From Periconia sp. R9002 (Eukaryota; Ascomycota; Dothideomycetes; Pleosporales; Periconiaceae): a stretch of 64,000 nucleotides of DNA. Position 1 is the first letter of the stretch. Each line of letters starts with the position of its first letter. The stretch lies in assembly GCA_023627715.1 (NCBI GenBank), contig JAMAHW010000026.1:62001-126000 (forward strand), in the 5' to 3' direction. The translations under genes were made by a program, and so were the position numbers. The notes under the pieces are model-generated. The model was given only the letters and a program-made list of their open reading frames with translations, searched no databases and was not told where the DNA came from. Shown here piece after piece: positions 32,419 to 41,751 of this stretch.

Positions 32419-35041
32419 CTATAAGCCATGGTGGACGGACATGGAAGGTGGAACGGCCAGATGCGACTGAAATGATTGCATCTGAAGTTTTTCATCCAAG
32501 ACATCTGTGTCGATAAATCCGCTATCGTCGTTCGAGTCGTGCTGAGATGGATCCTGCTGTGAAGTGGCAAATTCCAAGTCGAGATCGAAAGACATTGCTG
32601 CCTCCTGACGGAAAGTATCTAGAGAATTGATTAGCACAGATAGCAAAACTATCAAGAAACACTAACCTCCGTGACCAGAGTTGCCTGTGTTGTGAGTAGG
32701 GTCGGGAAATCCACTGCCATTGTGGTTTTGCGCGTTGCCCGCACCCATACTACTCATTCGACTATCGTTGCTATTAGTACTATCACCACTGCCCCCATTG
32801 GGCATGTCGAGGTCAAGATTGGTGGATTCCTCTACGTCTGGGGAAAAGCCGGCTACCCCAGGAATTGCAGGAGTGTGCGACAGGAATCCACCAAAGGTAG
32901 CTAACCAGTGCGCCATCTCGTCTACAAAGACTTTGGTTAACCACCATCCTTGAAAACTTGGACCATTCTCCACTGTGATTTCTCGCAGTGCTGCTGACCC
33001 AACCGCATTGATGCATAGTATAAGATTTCGGGCGTTGGCATCCGGAAACCTTGAGGGGAGGTTGGTAAGGAATGCGGCAATACGGTCGATGACTGTTTCT
33101 TGTAATGGATCGGCGAACTCGTCTCCTGACCAAGTGGGTTTGGATGGAATAAGGATCTCGCGGATTTCATTCGTCAAAATGTAATAGACCTCCTCGGGAG
33201 CGCATGACTGTGGCAGAACATTTTCCAAAACACGCTTGACCTTGACATGCGCTTCCCAGTCGCTCCACATCAGTTCACGTTGATTGTCGACCGTCAACAT
33301 TACAGCGGCAGCGTGGGCTGTAGAGTTGACGCGCACCATTTGTCGCATCAGATGTGCAAAGAGTGTTGCCGGCTCGAGCTTTGCTTCAAGCACATGCAAT
33401 GGGTGTGATGCAAAAGTCGCGGAGATGTGGCTATGTAATGTTCTGCCAATGTTGTCGAAGAACTTGAGTACGGACGCTGGAGCGGCCTGGAGAGTAAGTT
33501 GTGAAACATTGCGGATCATCTTCTGGTACATCAGCCAGTCACACTCGCGAATCCACGGAGCCAGTTCACTCATAGCAAACAACTTTTGGACTGGGACAGT
33601 GAGAGTACCGTGGAAAGAGGTGAACAATTTCCAAAATTGCTTTTCTTTACAAAATCGAACAGAGTCAACAACAGAAGTGCAGTGCGTCCGGTATAGGGCA
33701 ACCAGTGCATTCGCGGAGTCTTCGTCATATTTAGATGGTAGATACGGGTTGATGTCAGGGAGGTTGATTGTAAGATCGTCTGGGACAGCAAGGAGCTCGG
33801 GTTTGGGGAATTTGAGATCGTAGACGTAGTCTGGAGCGGTGCGTGTTTGTATCGGATGGAAGCCTTGCGAGAATGGCTCCGTGAAGACTCGTCCTTGTGA
33901 GGGATTCGAGGGGAAGCTGCTTAGATCCGGCGCAGGAAACGAAGCGGTGTCGGCGGCAGGAGGAGGATTGCTGTTGGGACATGTTAGCGATTTTTCCCGA
34001 GTTTTGTATAATAATATGACGCACTTGTAGTTAGCAACCGTAGCAACCGAATCCTGGCGTCGCAGATGCCGACGACCGGCTGCAACTGAAGGTTCTCCAG
34101 TAGCCGGTCGCTTTGCTGCCTCGAGTTCTTCATTCAGTGCTAAATCGACATAGTGATACTTGGATTCGCCTCTGACACCCAAACGCCTGGTATTGATGCC
34201 GGGAAATATGACGCGAACCAATTTACCAAAAGATGCAGGGTTCAGTGTAGTAACACGTTGATCACCGCAGACCTCAGCATACTTTGAGTATACTCGATTG
34301 CGCGGAACAGAGGCGTCTTTTACGGTGGAGCATGCTTTTCGTAACCTGGTACAGTGAGCGGCGTGTTACACATCATGCGAAGAGTACTACCTACCATATC
34401 ATGGCGAAGAGCTGCTTCATCTTCTCTGCTTTTGAAGAGCGGTCCAATATCAGTATATCGTTGGCGACATCAAGCAGTGTGCGATGTGAATTGGCCGTGA
34501 TCAACTCGCGCAGCTCTTTATCGTCGCGTGCACCACCATTGCCCCCGGACTTCTTTCCTTTCTTCTTTATTGCGTCGTCGCCGTTTACGCTTACAGAAGC
34601 GCGATGATTGGCATGCGATATTTGGTAGGCTTGCGTGGTTGCTTGTATGTTTTGATCCAGGACTTGGAGAGGAACGCCATCGTTGCTGAAAGCCATGAGC
34701 TGTTGCTGGTGAGCGGGATCCATAACGTTTTCCTGTTGTGGAATGTGATGCACGTTGTGCACAAGAGAATTTGGGGCGCCATAATGCATCTCTGCCATGT
34801 TTTGATTTCCGTATACGTAGCCCTGTGACTGCGAGTGTTGATGGACTTGATGTTGAGGGACGGAATGAGCGACTTGAGGTTGTGGGTATTGATGAGATTG
34901 GTGGCCGGTGTTTTCGTGATTTCCGAATGAATGAATACTGGCGGTCGAAGCGCGTGATATCGGACGACTGGCATTCGCATTTTGGGCCAACAGAGGAGTG
35001 TTCGGCCGTGACCTCATGTTTTGTTGATGTTGTGCAGCCAT
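32419..35041 (-). CDS. RFX1: RFX-family winged-helix transcription factor
   Basis: Four exons on the minus strand: 35041-34395, 34345-34025, 33970-32667, 32618-32419, giving 823 residues. Introns are 49, 54 and 48 bp, all GT..AG; junction phases agree. The RFX DNA-binding domain is completed across the first junction: MIWLRKACSTV, VPRNRVYSKYAEVCG, LNPASFGKLVR, FPGINTRRLGVRGESKYHYV. The N terminus is Gln/His-rich, and the region after the DNA-binding domain contains the long helical part found in fungal RFX regulators. The middle 54-bp intron is a multiple of three and hides inside an open frame; its GTGCGT donor, CTAAC branch site and CAG acceptor make it credible. RFX proteins bind X-box DNA; yeast Rfx1/Crt1 represses DNA-damage genes, and filamentous orthologues act in cell division and morphogenesis. 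Confidence 0.93.
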
Positions 35042-36667
35042 GTATAGGGCTCTTGTTTACCCAAAACAAACCCCCGATCAGGACTAGGAGAAGGGAGGCG
35101 CGACAAAGCGAGAGGGATGATTATGTTGCCGTAAGACCGTATGCATATACAAAGAGTATTGGGAGGGGAATCGCGAGTGTGCAGCCGCTTTCTTTGTGGT
35201 GGTTTACGCTTCCGTCTGATCTTTTGTTTGTTTGGGTTCGATTGACTGCGTTGGAGCGGGAACGAAGGGGTGAGGTTGTTTGGAATCCAAAAGGTGGTTA
35301 ATGATAGGAGATCAAGAAAATGAATATCATCAGTCTTCTTACGCGCCAGGGTTGGTGGTGAGGGTGGAGGCGGAGGTTGATGTTGTATTTGAAAGGTTGT
35401 TTACATCGTGGGTTTCCCAATAGCAACGGCAGGAAGCTCGCTCCAATTTGCGCTAAGCCCGTCACGTGCACTTTATTTATCCCCACCAGTCATCAAAGCT
35501 TGGTCATAGAACCAAACAATGATGAAAGGCTCGCGATTAGACCATCCCCTACTACCGAGTTGTCTGCCTTCCAATATCGATAGTTGGAACATCGTAGCAC
35601 GATCATCAGAGAGCATTGAATTCGGTTCAATTTTGAACCCACATGTATTCTGCTGCGCAACCTGAGGATACATGTACATACACTGTCGACCTGCGTTACA
35701 CATGTACATGTGCAATGCACCGCTACCTATGACCCATGCCTACCTATTCATTACACTCGAAATCATAAAGTTCAATAACTAGAAATTTCCAGTCATCTTC
35801 AATCCACATGGCGGGCACTATGCTTTACAGCGAACATCTAACGTTGCGCACGGGTACGCTACACTGTCTTTGGCTTGAGAATGTTTGATTGTGTTTGATT
35901 ACAATGCACGTTCGGTGGACCAAACAATCATGCACTACCGTACACGTCTTGTTCGATGGGAGTTTATCGATCGAGGACGTCGGTACGAGGATTTGTTTGG
36001 TTCCCATGTGTGTTTCATGGTTTCCTCTCTCCCTCTCTTAAGGGTGCGCATGGCACCATTGTATGCATTAATCGATGTGTACATGTAGTGCTCTCTTTCG
36101 TGCAGTAGCGTTTCAGGGACTCATTTTCAAACAGAATCCCTTCAACCATGGTCTACGTGCATTGCTCGAGTCGCACACGTGCGGGTAGGTGCAGAAATTG
36201 CTCTGCATGTGTGTTATGTAACCCACATCTGCACACGACAGAAAAGGATGCTAGCAAAAAGGCAAAATTGTGGTCTATATTTGCGTACAAATTCACAGTC
36301 GTCGTGAACACCCGGTGAAATATTCAAAGGCTATGGATGTGCATCAAACGGACGTGGTACCTACCGTAGTTGTCGCGATGGCCGACCAGGCGTTTGTTAT
36401 GTGGCTTGTGAATAAAGCCCACTGACGTATTAGCCGACAGATGACGCTCCTGGTTGCCGCTCGCACAAACCAGCATTACTTCACCTTCCAAACCCAAACC
36501 TCTTCCTTCCTTACTCTACTCCACAGATAAAACCCAACCACTCTATCTCTTCAGCCCACCAAACACCTCTGCTATAGCTCATACTGCTATTATCCAACAG
36601 TCTTATCAACTCAACTGTAGTCCCACACATAGTTCGCTAGAGCTTCATCGCATCCCACCACCCCACC
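35042..36667. promoter_or_regulatory. Divergent intergenic region between RFX1 and YOP1
   Basis: 1.6 kb between divergent starts. A pair of ACATGTAC-type palindromes (about 35671 and 35701) and an inverted GGTTCAATTTTGAACC at about 35624-35639 are visible; their roles are unknown. C/T-rich sequence at 36450-36660 is the likely YOP1 core promoter and 5' UTR. No gene is seen. Confidence 0.45.
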
Positions 36668-37639
36668 ATGTCTTTGCAAGAGAGAGCCCAGGCGCAACTG
36701 TCGCAGCTTGAGAAGGAGGTGAGTTTGATGTCCCGCAAAGCCTTACTTCCCACTGCTTTCACCATCATTTGTGTCCGCGACAGGAGCTATACGAACACAC
36801 ACAAAGATTGTCGCAGATGTCAGCGTGTCTGGGACCTCGTGCTAATGTTGCGTGTTATCTACACAGTTGTCCAAATACCCCGCCCTCAACAACTTCGAGA
36901 AACAGACATCGGTCCCTAAGACCTACGCTGTCCTCGGTCTCGCAGGCCTGTACTTCTTTCTGGTCTTCTTCAACATTGCCGGCGCCTTCCTCGTAAACAT
37001 CGCTGGTTTCGCCATTCCCGCCTATTATTCGCTTGGTGCCTTGTTCAGCTCCAGCAAGGTCGATGATACCCAGGTACGTTCCCACTCGGCCTCGAGCTTC
37101 AAAGGAAACTCTTTTATGCGTGGACTTTTACTGACATGGAATAGTGGTTGACCGTAAGTCTGACATGATTCGCTTCCCGCACCAGCGGTTCTTTGTGCGT
37201 TTTTGTTATGAGGATTTGCTGACATAGAATCTATGTAGTATTGGGTAACTTTTGCTTTCTTCACGTGAGTAACACCAGATGGGTCGCAATCTGCGCCAAA
37301 CGTACTGACTATCCCAGTGTCTTCGAGAGCGCTGTAAACGCTGTTTACTGGTTCCGTAAGTCACTCGCTACTCGGATCGAATGCAAATCTAATAAAAGCA
37401 GCATTCTACTACACTTTCAAGTTCGTCCTTGTTCTCTGGATGGCTCTCCCCCAAACTGGGTACGTTTCCTTGCCCTGTATATGCTCCCAACGCGATTACT
37501 GATCAAAACCAGCGGCGCCCAAATCATCTTCCGCTCCTTCCTCCAACCCGTCTTCTCGCGCTACTTCTCCGAGTCCGGCTCCACCTCCGCCAACCTCCGC
37601 GCACAAGCCGACGCGGCCGGCAAGTCGCACGCTTCCTAG
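36668..37639 (+). CDS. YOP1: YOP1/REEP endoplasmic-reticulum membrane-shaping protein
   Basis: Seven exons: 36668-36718, 36867-37073, 37145-37153, 37239-37264, 37318-37355, 37402-37459, 37513-37639. They sum to exactly 171 residues. The third exon is only 9 nt (Trp-Leu-Thr). The product is the DP1/TB2/HVA22 family: PKTYAVLGLAGLYFFLVFF and IAGFAIPAYYSL form the first hydrophobic hairpin; the DDTQ-WLT-YWVTFAFFTVFES block and WFPFYYTFKFVLVLW the second, then LPQTGGAQIIFRSFLQP. These hairpins wedge into the outer leaflet and, with reticulons, form tubular ER; yeast Yop1 also binds the Rab-interacting Yip1. The spliced product matches the family nearly end to end, which fixes all exon borders. Confidence 0.95.
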
Positions 37640-38832
37640 ATGCGTGTATGACTGCTAGACGAGTCTGACAGCCGCAGAGCCGGAATTCTCCTGTGTTGAA
37701 GAAGCTCCTCCACCTGTAGAAACTCCTTCACCTGCGGAGGATGTGGAATCTTTTCATGCGAAATGCGTCAAAAACGCGGCTGTCACGGCTTGGTTACGAT
37801 ACTTTGATGGTTCACGACTATCAAAAGCTGGCAATGATACGAGCAATGACAAAAATGATGGCAATGGCAAGGCGGATAGTACTGACGAGGCACCCCGTCA
37901 ATTTTCTTTACGAATCTCGATCAAGTTTCTCTGATACCGCAGCTGGGGTCGATTTATCGCGGTTTCTCCCTTTGTTTGATCGGTCGGAGGGTTTGAACGT
38001 GCTTCCTTGCAGGGAGCACGTTCGCGCCATATTACTTTCTTTGGTTTCTCGGTTGGACTTCATGCGGAGGTGATCAAGTCAAGTCATGGATAGTACCTCT
38101 TTGTTTTTCTGCTTAACCTTTTCTTCTCTCTTGTTTGGATCGAAAGTCTCTGACTTTGCACTCCTCTCCCGTATGTCCTTTCCCTAGAATTCTATGGTGC
38201 TTATTTCTCCTTGTTATCGTTTGCATGCTGTGTACTCGTGATGTGTGAGACGTCGAGCACGCGACTCTGGATCGACTGACTCATCTGTGTATGAGTCTTT
38301 TCACCCCACCACGCAGGTGTAGAAATAGCCCGCACTTACAGCACTTACCAGTCCACATATAACGCTTCGAGGAACTTTTATTATTATAATTTTAGTCCTT
38401 ATAAAAGTAAGTAGGATACTAGGAAAATATTTCTATAGTACATTTTTAGTACTTATCTTCTAGGTTTACTACTTAAGAATATAGTATTTTTCTATAGAGA
38501 TACTACAGATACTTTACAATAATATTTAATGTTTGTGAGTACGGGATATATTGACACCCGCGTGCCCACCCTTTCCATGTGACACCGCCATAGCTCGGCT
38601 GCATACATACACATATTCAGCGTTGTACAAGAAACACCCCTGAAAGATCTTTGTCACACATTCGAGAGACAACATTGGAGCGGCTATTTTATAGTCTGTG
38701 ATGGAGCAGACATGCATCCGTGCCTCTGCCTTAGCTACCATTGTTACCCCTACATGCAGTCATAAAAGTAGAAGTGCAATAATTTAATCCATTCTCATTC
38801 ACGCCTCTAAATCCACTACCAACAAAACATCT
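37640..38832. other. Convergent 3' region between YOP1 and RIX1, with an AT-rich island
   Basis: No gene seen. About 38375-38530 is strikingly AT-rich, full of TATAG/TACTT-like words (two copies of TTTCTATAG, at about 38429 and 38489), with an abrupt boundary from the roughly balanced flanks. A perfect GAGCACGTTC-type inverted pair (GAACGTGCTTCCTTGCAGGGAGCACGTTC core) lies at about 37995-38023, near the YOP1 3' side; it could form a stem. Confidence 0.5.
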
Positions 38833-41253
38833 CTACTCAGACTCATCATCTGTATCCTGCCCAAAAACAAGAGGCACAACATCCTCATCATCATCATCGT
38901 CGCTCTCATCCTCCTTGCCCTGTTCCATCGTCCCTAGCGTCGTCGCCATCGGTGGCGGCGGTACGTGAGAGGCAGTAGCAACGACAACATCCACAGCATC
39001 CAAAGTCGGCACCACCCTCTCCGTCGGTATCGTATCAAGCGCCTCCTGCTCCTGCTCAATCCTCGGACGTTTCACCGCCGGTGAAGACGAGGAGGCGATA
39101 TTGTCTTGCGGCCTCTTACTCCCGCTCGAAGCCTCTGCGTCGAAGCGCGAGGTATTGAATGAGGGAATGGGTATGGCAGGGACTTCGGTCATGGAGACGT
39201 CGTTTTTGGCGTTATCGCGATGTTGCTGTTGTTCGGTTTGGGAGGCTGTTTCGAGGAGAGAGTCGAGTTCGTGGCCGACGAATTTCTCGGGTGCCTCTTC
39301 TGCTTCTTGTGCGTCTTCGTCATCCTCATCCTCCTCTTCTTCGTCTTCAGCTTCTTCTTCTTCTTCTTCTTCTTCTTCTAGCTCAATATCCTCGTCGTCT
39401 GGATTCTGCCCGCCCCCGCCGATCCGTATCACAGGCATTCGAGGCTTGATCAGAGCTTCTACCTCTTGCTCGGTGAAATTCGTCCGCGCCAAGAGCGGCA
39501 GGATACTCGAGACTGGCTTCCCGAATTTCTTACTAGGAGGCGGGTTCAAGACGCTAGCGATCATTGCTTCTTTGTGGCCTGCGAGAATGGCGGTACGGTC
39601 TAAACGTGTCCTCAGCGAGTCGGATAGATAATGCGGTATTTGTGATATCAGCGCGGTGACGAGGGCGTGGGCGGCTTCCTGCAGGCCTTTGAGGTTGGCG
39701 GCTGGGTTGTGATATTCGGTCGAGGAGTTTAGGAAGGTGTCGGCGTTCATGGAGGCTTGTTTTTGCTTGCCGTTGGTTTTGTCTTGCGGTGTGAATTGCT
39801 TGGACGGGTTAGTGGGTTTTTCTACGGGGAGGATGTCGTCGCAGCAGGAGCGGATGAGTGCAGCCAGTGACTCGATGGAGGATTTAGGAAGCGTGGTGCC
39901 CGAACGTTTGAGGATTTGGGTTGTGGCCAGGTAGCAGGCGGTCCGAACTTCAGGTGTGGCCTTTTCGGCGGAGAAGAGCATAGCTAGCAGATCTAGCATG
40001 ATTGTGTCGATAGCTGTGTTGCTTTCATCGACACGGCGGCCTAATGCGGATAGCACCTCGACGGCGGCTACATGAATTTTGGGCAGTACCAGCCAAAGAT
40101 TCTCCCGCTCATCCTTGCTCACTTGGTTGTTGAACCTCACGTAGTTCTGGAGATCTTTATTCGCGGAGGGGGAAGGCACTGTAACGGATAGTAGACGCAT
40201 CAAGAGATCTGTGACGGCTCCGACGCTGAGATTGACCGGACCTGCAGTTGCACACTCTAAGTATGTCGCGATCAACCTTAAAAGATTGACAAGACGTTCT
40301 CCACCCGCAAAGATACCGGACCATGATGGTAGACCCATGATTTTATCATCGAGCTCTTGCACCTCGTCCTCCACGGTATGGCTATTTGATAGTCGGCTCT
40401 CGTCTCCGGATGGTTTCCAGTCTTCTACCACAGCACGAAACACCCGACCCGTAACCTGATGCGCGCTTTCCACACTCTTTTTGAACGACGCTTGCCATTC
40501 CTCGTTAGATCCCCCTTTTGGTGCACTATACGGAAGCTGCGTGTGCAACTGTCGGGCAGCGGCTGAAACCAGATATGTAGTTTGATACCGTGGCCCTGCA
40601 ATTTGCTCAGAACTGAGCTTGTTGGAAGGAGTGGGTGCCACCGTGTGGATCAGAAGTTGATTCACCTGCTTGAGGTAAGATCGGAAAGTGGTTGGATGGC
40701 GCGGGAGCAGCTGGTTGAAGCTCTCTAGGACGGTTTGTAAAAGACTGGCTGGGACATTCGAGGAAGCAATCTGGAGACAACTTTGGATGAATGGTGGTAA
40801 CGAAGGTGTCGTGATTTCTCGTACCAAGGTAGGATAGTCGCGAGTGAGAATGAAAATGCGGGTCAATGTGATGATGCATAGCTTTTTGGAAGATGGCGGA
40901 TCCGGCTTGGTAAGAATCCCCAAGAGACCGCGTACCCAGGGAAGGCTTTTCTGAAGGGTTTCCCAACCTCCGATTTCAATGGTAGCTTTAATGAGGACAA
41001 TAGCAGCCCATCTTCCCTGCACAGACTTGTCTTGGAGTAAGGTAGACAGCAATGTTCGATATTTGTGAGAAGCTACTGAAGCTTCTGAAGCAGCTTTGGA
41101 TCCGGACGCCTGGGTTGTGGAAAGAAGCGCTCTGCAATTCGTCAAAGATGCAGCTATCGCAGGCACATGTTGGGGTAGGTGAACAGTGGGCGTTGCAGAA
41201 ATGCGGAACGTAAGGGCGCGGAGTGTGGCCAGCTCGGTCGCAATGGGTGCCAT
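38833..41253 (-). CDS. RIX1: Pre-rRNA-processing protein RIX1 (PELP1-like)
   Basis: A single frame of 806 residues. The N-terminal two thirds is an all-helical repeat domain of RIX1 type: a conserved LQDKSVQGRWAAIVLIKA block near 75-95, then ETLQKSLPWVRGLLGIL and the LTRIFILTRDYPTLVREI stretch. The C-terminal third is disordered with a long Asp/Glu run (around 615-660) encoded by a GAA/GAG-rich tract at about 39290-39400, followed by a nuclear-type basic patch (VKRPRIE). Rix1 with Ipi1, Ipi3 and Rea1/Mdn1 removes ITS2 and remodels the pre-60S particle in the nucleoplasm. Family assignment is from the N-terminal pattern. No intron is needed. It is divergent from YPP1. Confidence 0.88.
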   Translation of the reverse strand: MAPIATELATLRALTFRISATPTVHLPQHVPAIAASLTNCRALLSTTQASGSKAASEASVASHKYRTLLSTLLQDKSVQGRWAAIVLIKATIEIGGWETLQKSLPWVRGLLGILTKPDPPSSKKLCIITLTRIFILTRDYPTLVREITTPSLPPFIQSCLQIASSNVPASLLQTVLESFNQLLPRHPTTFRSYLKQVNQLLIHTVAPTPSNKLSSEQIAGPRYQTTYLVSAAARQLHTQLPYSAPKGGSNEEWQASFKKSVESAHQVTGRVFRAVVEDWKPSGDESRLSNSHTVEDEVQELDDKIMGLPSWSGIFAGGERLVNLLRLIATYLECATAGPVNLSVGAVTDLLMRLLSVTVPSPSANKDLQNYVRFNNQVSKDERENLWLVLPKIHVAAVEVLSALGRRVDESNTAIDTIMLDLLAMLFSAEKATPEVRTACYLATTQILKRSGTTLPKSSIESLAALIRSCCDDILPVEKPTNPSKQFTPQDKTNGKQKQASMNADTFLNSSTEYHNPAANLKGLQEAAHALVTALISQIPHYLSDSLRTRLDRTAILAGHKEAMIASVLNPPPSKKFGKPVSSILPLLARTNFTEQEVEALIKPRMPVIRIGGGGQNPDDEDIELEEEEEEEEEAEDEEEEDEDDEDAQEAEEAPEKFVGHELDSLLETASQTEQQQHRDNAKNDVSMTEVPAIPIPSFNTSRFDAEASSGSKRPQDNIASSSSPAVKRPRIEQEQEALDTIPTERVVPTLDAVDVVVATASHVPPPPMATTLGTMEQGKEDESDDDDDEDVVPLVFGQDTDDESE

Positions 41254-41751
41254 TTCAGAGACAACCTGTTCTATGTTCTTATTCGAAGCATAGATTTCCA
41301 GTTAGGTACATATACGATGCCTTCCAGTGGTGTTGGTGAAAGAGAAGAAAAAAAATCATGTCTAATTGCAGGGTCCAGCTCCACAAGCGGCTAGTGGCCG
41401 CCGCCGGGAACTGCCAAGGGACCGGGATATGCGTGTTGCCCACGAATGTGGGACGGTTCATCGACTACTTGGACATGTTGTCGTTGTCAATATGGCCTTG
41501 ACGCAGTTTTCTTGAACATGCGCGCATGCCTTTTGTGTGCAGGAACCGCCGGTTGAATGCCTTAGGTCTTGATATCGAGCCAGACGGTGTGTGTTTACAC
41601 CCCAGTATTTACATGGTTACCGGCGGACTTCCCAGCTTTCAGTTTCTCACCATCATCAACATATAATTTTGCCCTGTCCTCTACCTTGGACGACACTTGC
41701 AGCTCCAACAATAAGCCTATCGGCACCCTTTGACGGTCTTCCCACATCATC
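41254..41751. promoter_or_regulatory. Divergent promoter region between RIX1 and YPP1
   Basis: 498 bp between the two start codons, so both promoters lie here. No clear TATA box was recognised on either side. The final 120 bp before YPP1 is C/T-rich. No gene is seen. Confidence 0.5.

Noticed and set aside
35624..35639. GGTTCAATTTTGAACC as part of a tRNA gene (B box)
   Set aside because: It is a palindrome with no A box, acceptor stem or anticodon arm around it; no tRNA or rRNA gene was recognised anywhere in the window.
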